From NCBI GenBank assembly GCA_035536315.1, contig DATLOJ010000150.1, positions 1 to 15,562 of the forward strand: a DNA stretch of 15,562 bases, written 5' to 3'. Within the stretch, counting starts at the first letter, position 1, and each line of letters opens with the position of its first letter. A program made the translations under genes and the position numbers. Below are positions 1 through 7,054 of this stretch, in pieces. This DNA comes from DATLOJ01 sp035536315. GTDB taxonomy: Bacteria > Actinomycetota > CADDZG01 > JAHWKV01. Below the pieces are notes generated by a model that was given only the letters and a program-made list of their open reading frames with translations, was not told where the DNA came from and ran no database searches.

Positions 1-951
1 CCGATCCCCATTTGCTCTCCGCGGATTTGCTCCAGCTCGTCCTGACGCTCCTGCCTCGCCCGGTCGGCAAGCCTGGCTGTCAGAATCTTCATCGCAAGGG
101 TCCTGTTCTGCAGCTGTGACCGTTCGTTCTGAACCGCTACAACAATGCCAGTCGGCAGGTGAGTTATTCGTACAGCGGAGTCGGTGGTGTTCACCGACTG
201 GCCCCCCGGCCCCCCGGACCGGTACACGTCGATCTTAAGATCGTTGGAATCGATTTCCACCTCAACGTCCTCCTCAACCGCAGGAACAACGTCGAGGCTT
301 GCGAACGATGTATGGCGGCGGCTCGACGCATCGAAGGGCGAGATCCTGACGAGGCGATGGACGCCCTTCTCTGTTGACAAAAGGCCGTATGCAAAGCGGC
401 CCTTCACGACGAAAGTCGTCTGTTTGATGCCCGCTTCGTCGCCGTGCTGAATGTCCAGGACCTCGACTTCGAAACCGCGTCGCTCAGCCCACCTCATGAA
501 CATGCGCATCAGCATTGCCGCCCAGTCGCATGATTCGGTTCCGCCTTCGCCCGCTTGAAGGCTGCAGATCGCATCCGCCTCGTCGTACTCCCCCGAAAGA
601 AGAGTCCTGACCTCGAGTCTCGCGAGATCCTTGTCGAGCCCTGCGATTACTCGCTCTGCCTCTTTGTAGGTGGCGGCGTCTTGCTCCTCTTGGCCAAGAG
701 TGAACAGCACCTGACCTTCTTCGACGCGCTCGGCCAGATCCTCGTACGCCTTTATGTCCTCCTCGACGCGCGCAAGTTCCGACATCTTCGCAGTGGCGGT
801 TGCCTGATCGTCCCAAAAGCCCGGCTGGGACGCCAGGGCTTGAAGACCCTCTACGCGCTGGCGCTTCGATTCGACGTCAAAGGAACTCCTTAACGTCGTG
901 CAGTTTTGACTGCAGCTCTTCGAGCTTTGGAGTCAGGTCGTCGAAGGTCAT
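1..951 (-). CDS. prfB: Peptide chain release factor 2 (RF2), with +1 programmed frameshift; 3' end cut by window
   Basis: RF2 recognises UGA and UAA and triggers release of the finished peptide. The ATG at 951-949 overlaps the secA stop (ATGA). The first frame reads 24 codons (MTFDDLTPKL...) to an in-frame TGA at 879-877. A +1 shift continues in an open frame to the window edge, about 316 residues of the usual 365 or so. Beyond the shift lie the RF2 stop-codon-reading tripeptide SPF (about residues 204-206, context RISPFDASS) and the catalytic GGQ (about 249-251, context SGGPGGQSVN); both positions match E. coli RF2. The acidic-glycine stretch QAGEGGTESCDWA (about 132-144) is also family-typical. 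A plain ORF finder breaks this gene, so it is easily missed or called a pseudogene. The intact motifs and the canonical shift site argue for a functional gene. The last 50 or so residues lie outside the window. Confidence 0.95.
876..891 (-). promoter_or_regulatory. prfB: prfB autoregulatory +1 frameshift site
   Basis: Read on the minus strand from 891: AAGGAG TTC CTT TGA C. This is the classical RF2 site: an internal Shine-Dalgarno-like AGGAG, three bases, the slippery CTT, then the in-frame TGA followed by C. Spacing is as in E. coli (AGGGGG TAT CTT TGA C). When RF2 is scarce the ribosome pauses at TGA, slips +1 from CTT to TTT and continues with GAC; when RF2 is plentiful it terminates. The stop is codon 25, against codon 26 in E. 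coli. Confidence 0.95.
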
Positions 952-3647
952 TCGCCGGCTCCGTGACACTTCTTGTATTTGCGACCGGACCCGCACGGGC
1001 ATGGAGCGTTACGGGGAACCTTGTCTGTTCGAATGGAATCCCCCGGCCCGGCACCCTCCTGGGAGCCTGCCGCCTGCCGGGCGGCATCCATTGCTGACCC
1101 GCCCTCAGGAACCCTCGCCGGTTCGGTTGATTCTGCCTGTTCCTGAACGGCTTCCAGGTGGAACATGTATCGCGCGAACTCTTCCTTCAACGAGCTCATC
1201 ATGGTCTCGAACATGTCGAAGGCCTCACGCTGATACTCGATCAGCGGGTCGCGCTGGCCGTAGCCGCGCAGGCCAATTCCTTCGCGAAGGTGATCCATCT
1301 CATAAAGATGGTCGGCCCACTTCACGTTCAGCAGATGCAGAAACACCCTTCGCTCGAGATTTCTGAATATCTCCTCCCCGGCCTGCTCTTCGCGGGCCGC
1401 GTACAACGCGAGGGCCTCATCCAAGTACGCCTCCGCGACTTCGATCGCGGGAGTGGACAGCCGGTCCAGCTTGCCGGCGAGATTGGAGGGATAAATCTGA
1501 TGGATCGCTTGTTCGAGACCGTCCCAGTCCCAGTCATCGGCGTGCAGATCGGGGCTCACGTACTGCTGGACGACTGACTCGACAACTTCGGTCACGATCG
1601 CCAGCGCTTTTTCTGACAGGTCCTGGCCCTCGAGCAGCTTGGCCCGCTGTCCGTAAACGACCTCACGCTGCTTGTTCAGGACCTCGTCGTACTTAAGGAC
1701 GTTCTTTCGCATCTCGTAGTACTGCGACTCGACCTGCGACTGAGCACGTTCGATCACCTTGGTGACCATGCCCGATTCGATGGGAACGTCCTCTGGGAAT
1801 TTCAGCCGTTCCATCACCGAGTTGATCCGGTCGGCCGCGAAGTTCCTCATGAGGTCGTCCTCTAGGGAGATGTAAAAGCGGCTCTCTCCGGGATCGCCCT
1901 GACGTCCGGCTCTGCCTCGAAGCTGGTTGTCGATCCGGCGCGACTCATGCCTTTCGGTTCCGAGCACATAAAGGCCCCCCAGCTGCACGACCTCCTCATG
2001 CTCGGCATCACACTCGACCTTCTTTTTCTCGTAGATGGGCTCGTACTCTTGTTCATAGGCGGCCCTGTCTTCCTCCGGCATCTGGTCGAGCAGAAATGCA
2101 TCGTTGTCCCAACCCCGGGCAGCCATCTCCTGCCGGGCAAGGTATTCAGGGTTGCCCCCAAGCAGAATGTCGACCCCTCGCCCTGCCATGTTGGTCGCAA
2201 CCACCACTGCGCCGATACGCCCCGCCTGGGCAACGATGAACGCCTCCCTCTCGTGGTTCTTTGCGTTCAGAACTTGATGCTGAACGCCGCGTCTTTGCAG
2301 ATAGGAGGAGAGCCGCTCCGACTTGGCAATGTCGACCGTTCCAACCAGACACGGCTGACCGTTCAAGTTTCGCTCGGCCAGGTCCTCGGTCACGGCCTTC
2401 CATTTGGCGTCTTCAGTTTTGTAGATGACGTCCTTGTGGTCGGAGCGAACCATGGGCCGGTGAGTTGGGATCTCGAAGACATCGAGCTTGTAGACATTCG
2501 CGAACTCTTCCGCCTGCGTTTTTGCAGTACCGGTCATGCCGGCGAGCTTTTCGTACATGCGGAAATAGTTCTGAATTGTGATCGTGGCCTGAGTCACGTT
2601 CTCTTGCTGTACGGGAACTCCTTCTTTCGCCTCGACTGCCTGGTGTATGCCGTCCGACCAGCGCCTGCCCGGCAGCGTTCTTCCTGTGAACTCATCGACG
2701 ATCATGACCTCGCGGTCCTGGATGATGTAGTCGCGATCTTGCTTGTAAAGCTCCTTGGCCTTCAGAGCTGCTTCGAGGTAGTGAACGAGGTGTGTCTGCA
2801 CCTGGTCGTAGAGATTCTCGATTCCAAGCGACTCCTCGACTTTGGCTATCCCGTCCTCGTTGATCGCCACCGTTCTCTTGGCCTCGTCGACTTCGTAATG
2901 CTCGTCGCGTCGCAGCCTCGTGACGATCCTCGAGAACGTGCGATACCAGCGGGCCGCTTCCTCAGCCGGGCCGGAGATGATGTGAGGGGTTCTGGCTTCG
3001 TCGATGAGGATCGAGTCGACCTCGTCCACCAGCGCAAAGAAATGGCCACCTATCTGAGCCGTGTTTTCCAGGTCGAGCACGAGGTTGTCGTAGAGGTAGT
3101 CGAAGCCGAACTGGCTGTACACCCCGTATGTGATGTCGGCCTTGTACTGGTCCTTCTTCTCCTGAGCGCGCTGGTCGGGCTGAATCAGGCCGACATGCGT
3201 CCCCAGAAATCGGTAGATGCGCCCCATCCATTCCGCGTCCCTTTTCGCCAGGTAAGGGTTGTGGGTTGCAACGTGCACTCCCCGGCCCGCGAGTGAGTTG
3301 AGATAGACGGGCATCGTCGCCACCAGGGTCTTGCCTTCACCGGTTTTCATTTCTGCGATCGCGCCCCTGTGCAGCACGGTTGCGCCGATGACCTGAACGT
3401 CGAAATGCCTCTGGCCGATCGTCCTGCGAGCGGCTTCGCGGACGCACGCGTACGCCTCGGGAAGCAGGGAATCGAGATCTTCGCCACCGGCGAACCTGGT
3501 CTTGAACTCGGTGGTCTTGGCACGGATCTCGTCGTCGCTCAGAAGCTCGGTCTCGGGCTCGAAGTCGTTTACGCGACGCGCGAGATCGACGATCTTCTTG
3601 AACTTGCGGCCTTCACCGGCTGTAAGGATCTTGTTGAGGACAGTCAT
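948..3647 (-). CDS. secA: Preprotein translocase ATPase SecA
   Basis: Motor ATPase that pushes unfolded preproteins through SecYEG at the cytoplasmic membrane. At 899 aa it is a full-length SecA. Visible in order: N-terminal start MTVLNKIL; Walker A MKTGEGKT (100-107); DEAD-type motif DEVDSILIDEARTPHIISG (208-226); the PPXD/NBD2 junction region with ITIQNYFRMYEKLAGMTGTA; nucleotide-binding domain 2 with GRAGRQGDPGESRFYISLEDD; the C-terminal scaffold and wing region; and a linker ending in the SecB/lipid-binding zinc motif CPCGSGRKYKKCH (C883, C885, C894, H895). The zinc tail and overall length fit the housekeeping SecA1, not the accessory SecA2. The stop overlaps the prfB start by 4 nt, implying coupling, and 61 nt separate it from the regulator gene upstream. 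No truncation or missing motif is seen. Confidence 0.98.
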   Translation of the reverse strand: MTVLNKILTAGEGRKFKKIVDLARRVNDFEPETELLSDDEIRAKTTEFKTRFAGGEDLDSLLPEAYACVREAARRTIGQRHFDVQVIGATVLHRGAIAEMKTGEGKTLVATMPVYLNSLAGRGVHVATHNPYLAKRDAEWMGRIYRFLGTHVGLIQPDQRAQEKKDQYKADITYGVYSQFGFDYLYDNLVLDLENTAQIGGHFFALVDEVDSILIDEARTPHIISGPAEEAARWYRTFSRIVTRLRRDEHYEVDEAKRTVAINEDGIAKVEESLGIENLYDQVQTHLVHYLEAALKAKELYKQDRDYIIQDREVMIVDEFTGRTLPGRRWSDGIHQAVEAKEGVPVQQENVTQATITIQNYFRMYEKLAGMTGTAKTQAEEFANVYKLDVFEIPTHRPMVRSDHKDVIYKTEDAKWKAVTEDLAERNLNGQPCLVGTVDIAKSERLSSYLQRRGVQHQVLNAKNHEREAFIVAQAGRIGAVVVATNMAGRGVDILLGGNPEYLARQEMAARGWDNDAFLLDQMPEEDRAAYEQEYEPIYEKKKVECDAEHEEVVQLGGLYVLGTERHESRRIDNQLRGRAGRQGDPGESRFYISLEDDLMRNFAADRINSVMERLKFPEDVPIESGMVTKVIERAQSQVESQYYEMRKNVLKYDEVLNKQREVVYGQRAKLLEGQDLSEKALAIVTEVVESVVQQYVSPDLHADDWDWDGLEQAIHQIYPSNLAGKLDRLSTPAIEVAEAYLDEALALYAAREEQAGEEIFRNLERRVFLHLLNVKWADHLYEMDHLREGIGLRGYGQRDPLIEYQREAFDMFETMMSSLKEEFARYMFHLEAVQEQAESTEPARVPEGGSAMDAARQAAGSQEGAGPGDSIRTDKVPRNAPCPCGSGRKYKKCHGAGE

Positions 3648-3658
3648 GACTTCAAAGC

Positions 3659-3686
3659 ATTATGCCCGCGACTCGGCACTTGTCCG
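3659..3686 (-). promoter_or_regulatory. Possible secA promoter
   Basis: In the 61-nt gap before secA the minus strand reads CGGACA (3686-3681), a 16-nt spacer, then CATAAT (3664-3659). That is 4/6 and 5/6 matches to the sigma-70 consensus. The -10 lies only 11 nt before the secA ATG (3647), so any transcript would have a very short leader and the site may be a coincidence. No terminator separates the regulator gene from secA, so readthrough is also likely. Confidence 0.3.
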
Positions 3687-3708
3687 GTCACCTCAGACAG
3701 GCATTGTG

Positions 3709-4374
3709 CTACTTGATGTCGAGCATCTTTTCTCTGACCGCGTAAACGACGGCTTCCATCCTGGAATGAAGGTGGAGTTTTTCGAGGATGTTCCTCACAT
3801 GGTTCTTCACGGTGTTTTCCGAGATGAAGAGCTCTTTTGCGATATCGCGGTTATTCGAGCCGGTCGCCACTAGCTTCAACACTTCCAGTTCCCTCGGGGT
3901 CAGCTTTGGAGTTGGAGCTCCGGGCCGGTCCGTGCCCTTCTGGACCATCGTCTGAAACTCCGAAAGGAGTTTGCTGGCCATTGATGGTGAGATGAGCGAC
4001 TGGCCGAGGTGCACCGCCCTGACGGCGTTGGCGACTTCCTCGATCGATATTTCTTTGAGCAAGTAACCCGACGCTCCCGCCTTGATTGCTTCGTATAGAT
4101 CGGACTCTTCATCTGAGACGGTAAGCATCAGGATCTTTGCGTTTGGGTTTGTCTCCTTCATTGCCCGTGCCGTCTCGATGCCGGAGCGGTTGGGCATCTT
4201 CACGTCCATTAGCACGACGTCGGGCATCGTCTCTTCGGCTTTTAGAAGTCCTTCCTCCCCATCGGAAGCCTCGCCGACCACCTCGATGTCGTTTTCTGCC
4301 TCGAGTATTTGCTGAATGCCGCGCCGGAAGACCGCGTGATCGTCGACAATCAGTACGCGTATCGCGTCTTCCAT
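3709..4374 (-). CDS. NarL/FixJ-type response regulator (LuxR HTH)
   Basis: Two-component response regulator and probable DNA-binding transcription factor, 221 aa. The receiver domain (about 1-125) has the acidic pocket D11/D12, phospho-acceptor D57 in VVLMDVKMPN, switch T85 and conserved K107. After a linker, the LuxR-type helix-turn-helix (about 158-215) is recognised by LTPRELEVLKLVATGSNNRDIA and the recognition-helix segment SENTVKNHVRNI. Length and order match the DegU/LiaR/NarL group. The start is set by a TAATG overlap: its ATG (4374-4372) shares one base with the hpf stop, so the two are probably co-translated. No histidine kinase lies next to it in the window, so it is an orphan here and its partner and signal are unknown. 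Regulation of hpf, secA or the leader RNA is conceivable, but nothing in the sequence shows it. Confidence 0.95.
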   Translation of the reverse strand: MEDAIRVLIVDDHAVFRRGIQQILEAENDIEVVGEASDGEEGLLKAEETMPDVVLMDVKMPNRSGIETARAMKETNPNAKILMLTVSDEESDLYEAIKAGASGYLLKEISIEEVANAVRAVHLGQSLISPSMASKLLSEFQTMVQKGTDRPGAPTPKLTPRELEVLKLVATGSNNRDIAKELFISENTVKNHVRNILEKLHLHSRMEAVVYAVREKMLDIK

Positions 4375-4757
4375 TACTGCTCCGTCTCCTCCGAGGTGTC
4401 CAGCTTTCGGACGTCCGGCGATTTTACTCGGCCGCGAGCGTGGGCTGGCTTCCCGGACCGCATACGTTTGAACTCTTTAACCCTGCGTTCCAAACGCTCA
4501 TAAGCGATGTCAATTGCAGCGCGTGCAGTTGGTGCGCTTACCTTTGACCTGAAAACGGGACCTGCGGTGGAAACCGTCACGTGAACAACGTGATTGTCAC
4601 CGTGCTTTGAGTGTCCGTCGCGCTCCACCTCGACGTGAATCTCTCGGATTGTCGAGAGGTACTTCTTCAGATGCCCCAGCTTCTCCTCCGCAAAACCTTT
4701 CAACGAGGGAGTGACTGTGTGGTTTCGCCCGTGGACTGAGACTTGCACGTCAGGCAT
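4374..4757 (-). CDS. hpf: Ribosome hibernation promoting factor, short form (HPF/RaiA)
   Basis: Sigma-54-modulation/YfiA family protein that binds the 30S decoding and mRNA channel region and idles ribosomes in starvation or cold. From the ATG at 4757 it is 127 aa: MPDVQVSVHGRNHTVTP (first strand and GRN signature), a helix LKGFAEEKLGHLKKYL, strands IREIHVEVERD and HVVHVTVSTAGPVFRSKVSA, and a helix AAIDIAYERLERRVKEFK, followed by a basic then acidic tail of about 30 residues. The C-terminal dimerisation domain of long HPF, the form I expect in Actinobacteria, is absent. A GTG at 4763 is in frame two codons upstream; the ATG is preferred because GGGG (4766-4763) sits just before it and the protein then begins as in the family. 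The upstream 300 nt hold a structured RNA; the downstream regulator overlaps by one base. Confidence 0.93.
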   Translation of the reverse strand: MPDVQVSVHGRNHTVTPSLKGFAEEKLGHLKKYLSTIREIHVEVERDGHSKHGDNHVVHVTVSTAGPVFRSKVSAPTARAAIDIAYERLERRVKEFKRMRSGKPAHARGRVKSPDVRKLDTSEETEQ

Positions 4758-4773
4758 TGGCACCCCAAGGAGT

Positions 4774-5057
4774 CATCGGCCCTCCGCGCGACTGACCTGG
4801 TCTTTGCCCCCACATTCGCCTGCCGAGACCTCGCACGCTCCGTCTCATCCGGCTAGCCGATCGACGAGACTCGTGAAACATGCTTCGCGTCTTCTCCGAG
4901 TTTCCGGGAGTATCCCAGAGCCCGGGCAGGACTGACCCCTAAGTCGCACCATGCTCAGCAACCAATCGTTGCCTTACGTGGGTCCTTTCGCCTGCGACTG
5001 GCATGGACTAAGAACCCAAGGGTTCCGCAACCACAGACTCGCAACGAAAGGCCGATG
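4774..5057 (-). ncRNA. Candidate raiA-motif structured RNA upstream of hpf
   Basis: This fills the only stretch over 300 bases without a gene. Read on the minus strand, the two ends form a perfect 8-bp helix: CATCGGCC (5057-5050) with GGCCGATG (4781-4774). Nested inside are a two-part arm (TTTCG 5049-5045 with CGAAA 4990-4986; TGCGA 5043-5039 with TCGCA 4997-4993) topped by GAACC-CUUG-GGTTC (5025-5012); a hairpin GCAAC/GTTGC (4972-4958); a long-range stack GCGACT/AGTCGC (4947-4942 with 4793-4788), GGTC/GACC (4937-4934 with 4802-4799) and CCTGCC/GGCAGG (4930-4925 with 4824-4819); and an arm GTCTCGTC/GATGAGAC (4870-4863 with 4849-4842, one G-U) capped by CGG-CTAG-CCG. From memory, the raiA-motif RNA class is large, structured and usually lies just upstream of raiA/hpf in Firmicutes and Actinobacteria. 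The structure is seen directly; the family name is inferred from position and size. Confidence 0.7.
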
Positions 5058-5063
5058 CGAAGG

Positions 5064-5069
5064 ATTATA
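5064..5069 (-). promoter_or_regulatory. -10 box (TATAAT) for the leader RNA and hpf
   Basis: A perfect TATAAT on the minus strand (5069-5064) overlaps the last two codons of comF (TTA TAA). Transcription from it would start near 5057, the first base of the RNA's closing helix. The -35 position is poor (TGTCGC at 5092-5087 with a 17-nt spacer, or CTGTCG with 18), as expected inside GC-rich coding sequence. Confidence 0.6.
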
Positions 5070-5733
5070 AGTGCGACCCGGCCCGCGCGACAGCGACGGC
5101 CTGCACATGTTGCGCTCCCGCAGCCTTCAGCGCCCTGGCTGCCTCAGAAGCGGTTGCCCCAGTCGTGAACACGTCATCTATCACGGCCACTTCGGCGGGA
5201 CAGTCGAGGTGGCAAACCATGGCTCCGCGCATGTTGCTCTTACGCAACGCTGGGTCGAGCTGCATCTGCGGGCGTGTATCGCGCATGCGTTGCAAAAGCG
5301 GCAGGGCCTCGAGCCCTCTGTTTTGCGCGACCTTCTCCGCGAGGAGCCTTGCATGGTCTATGCCTCTGTCCTTGAGTCTCGAAGGCGAGGCTGGGATCCA
5401 GGTGATAACCGGCTCTCCCATGACCAACGGCGCACTGAGTTCGGCCAGCGGCAGGACCAGCTCGGTGATTGTGGAGTACTTGAACCTGTGAACCGCCCGC
5501 CTCACGACACCGGTGAAAGGGGCGGCCTGCGCGGCAGCGTCGAAGTGAAATCCCTTTCCCCTGCACTCACCGCATCTGGGAACGGGAAAGCCCAGGCGCG
5601 ACCCGCACCCGGAGCAGGATGCCCCGCTGAACAGCTCAGCCTCATCCAGGCATTGCCCGCAGAACCCGCCTCGCACGGGCCTGCCGCATCCGATGCAGGC
5701 AGGCGGAAAGAGCAGATCGGCTAATGGTCGCAC
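5065..5733 (-). CDS. comF: ComF family phosphoribosyltransferase-like protein
   Basis: A 222-aa ComFC/GntX-like protein. The N-terminal zinc-ribbon region carries paired cysteines CIGC (13-16), CGQC (25-28), CSGC (40-43) and CGEC (54-57). The rest is a type I phosphoribosyltransferase fold with the PRPP-binding signature VAVIDDVFTTGATASEA near residues 180-196. In competent bacteria ComFC acts in the cytoplasm during uptake of transforming DNA; family members also occur widely in non-competent species, where the role is unclear. No other competence genes are in the window, so transformation cannot be inferred. Translation starts at GTG 5733; the start lies inside a possible hairpin. The gene sits 64 nt behind ahcY. 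Its stop codon forms part of the TATAAT for the downstream RNA. The position next to hpf and secA is conserved in mycobacteria (Rv3242c, from memory). Confidence 0.92.
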   Translation of the reverse strand: MRPLADLLFPPACIGCGRPVRGGFCGQCLDEAELFSGASCSGCGSRLGFPVPRCGECRGKGFHFDAAAQAAPFTGVVRRAVHRFKYSTITELVLPLAELSAPLVMGEPVITWIPASPSRLKDRGIDHARLLAEKVAQNRGLEALPLLQRMRDTRPQMQLDPALRKSNMRGAMVCHLDCPAEVAVIDDVFTTGATASEAARALKAAGAQHVQAVAVARAGSHL

Positions 5734-5767
5734 CCCCGCAATCTAGCGAGGGGGTGTGACAGGTCAA

Positions 5768-5787
5768 GGAGAAGAAGCTAGTTCTCC
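5768..5787 (-). terminator. Weak hairpin behind ahcY
   Basis: On the minus strand GGAGAA (5787-5782), an 8-nt loop and TTCTCC (5773-5768) can form a 6-bp stem 10 nt after the ahcY stop. There is no U tract (TTGACC follows), so it is at best a weak attenuator and comF may be reached by readthrough. Confidence 0.22.
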
Positions 5788-5797
5788 GGTAGGAGTC

Positions 5798-7054
5798 CTA
5801 AGTTCCGTGCTCCCAGGAAGCCAGGTAGTCGGACTGCTCGGCCGTCAGCTCGTCGATCCGAATTCCCATCGAGTGCAGCTTGAGCCTGGCGACTTCCTGG
5901 TCGATGTCCAACGGTACCGGGTACACCTCGGTCTCCAGGCCCTTGTTCTTCACGAGCCATTCGAGCGAAAGCGCCTGGTTTGCAAAGGACATGTCCATGA
6001 CGGCTGCAGGGTGTCCCTCGGCGGCGCCAAGGTTGACCAGGCGGCCTTCGGCAATCAGGTAGATGCGCTTTCCTCCTGCGAAGTTGAACTCTTCGAGGTT
6101 CTCGCGCGCCTCCCTGACGGACTCAGCGTTGGCGTGCAGCCACTTGACGTCTATCTCCAGATCGAAGTGGCCGGAGTTCGCGAGGATTGCTCCGTCCTTC
6201 ATCCTCTCGAAATCCTTCTGAGTGAGGATGTCCCGATCTCCCGTGACTGTCACGAAAATGTCGCCGACGCCAACCGCCTCATCCATTGGCATGACCCTGA
6301 AGCCATCCATTGCGGCTTCCAGCGCGGTCGTGGGACTGATCTCGGTGACAACAACGTCGGCCCCGTGGCCCTTGGCCCTCGACGCGACACCTTTGCCACA
6401 CTGTCCGTAACCGGCGACAACTACGGTCTTGCCGGCGAGGAGGATGTTCGTCGCCCGGATGATCCCGTCGATCGACGACTGTCCGGTTCCGTACCTGTTG
6501 TCGAACATGTGCTTGGTTTTAGCATCGTTCACGCTGACGATCGGATACTTCAAAGCACCGTCCGCCGCCATCGCGCGCAACCTCACGACACCTGTAGTGG
6601 TCTCCTCAGTACCTCCGATCACGTCCTTCAAAAGGTCCGTGTGCTTTGTGTGAAGGGTTGAAACGAGGTCGGCACCGTCGTCGACCGTCAGATGCGGCTT
6701 GAACTCGATGGCCTGCTGAATGTGCTTGTAGTACCCCTCGTTGTGAACGCCCCTTACTGCAAAGACGGACTGCGAGAAGTCCGAGACAAGGGAGGCAGCC
6801 GTGTCGTCTTGAGTCGAGAGGGGGTTACTGGCACACAGCGCAACTTCCGCTCCTCCGGCGACCAGCGTGCGAGTGAGGTTGGCCGTTTCGGTAGTTACGT
6901 GAAGGCAGGCCGCAATCCGGATTCCTGCGAAGGGCTTTTCGCTCTCGAACCTCTCCTTGATAAGGCGAAGAACGGGCATCTGGGCCTCTGCCCAGTCGAT
7001 GCGGCGTTTGCCGCCTGGGGCAAGGGCAAGGTCTTTGACGTCATGGTCGGGCAT
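5798..7054 (-). CDS. ahcY: S-adenosylhomocysteine hydrolase, short form
   Basis: NAD-dependent enzyme that reversibly splits S-adenosylhomocysteine into homocysteine and adenosine, relieving product inhibition of methyltransferases and completing the activated methyl cycle. At 418 aa it lacks the insertion and C-terminal tail of the mycobacterial and eukaryotic type (about 430-495 aa) and resembles the compact Thermotoga/archaeal form. Substrate and catalytic residues are present: H52 (CLHVTTETAN), D126 (VDDGADLVS), E150/E151 (GGTEETTTG), and K181, D185, N186 (VNDAKTKHMFDNRYG). The NAD loop GYGQCGKG is at 215-222. It ends in LASWEHGT, without the Lys/Tyr tail that in long forms reaches into the neighbouring subunit's NAD site. 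The ATG start follows a strong AAGGAG (7069-7064). It is 72 nt from the isomerase gene and 64 nt before comF. No SAH-type riboswitch is recognisable upstream. Confidence 0.97.
   Translation of the reverse strand: MPDHDVKDLALAPGGKRRIDWAEAQMPVLRLIKERFESEKPFAGIRIAACLHVTTETANLTRTLVAGGAEVALCASNPLSTQDDTAASLVSDFSQSVFAVRGVHNEGYYKHIQQAIEFKPHLTVDDGADLVSTLHTKHTDLLKDVIGGTEETTTGVVRLRAMAADGALKYPIVSVNDAKTKHMFDNRYGTGQSSIDGIIRATNILLAGKTVVVAGYGQCGKGVASRAKGHGADVVVTEISPTTALEAAMDGFRVMPMDEAVGVGDIFVTVTGDRDILTQKDFERMKDGAILANSGHFDLEIDVKWLHANAESVREARENLEEFNFAGGKRIYLIAEGRLVNLGAAEGHPAAVMDMSFANQALSLEWLVKNKGLETEVYPVPLDIDQEVARLKLHSMGIRIDELTAEQSDYLASWEHGT

Noticed and set aside
484..816. Minus-strand 110-codon open frame in the prfB region
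   Set aside because: It is out of frame with RF2, whose frame carries SPF and GGQ; it has no family features.
877..879. In-frame TGA in prfB as a sign of a pseudogene
   Set aside because: It sits in a textbook programmed frameshift context and the +1 frame is intact with all active-site motifs.
1947..3296. Long plus-strand open frame (449 codons) opposite secA
   Set aside because: It lies wholly inside a certain secA, has no recognisable domain, and is the usual antisense shadow of GC-rich coding sequence.
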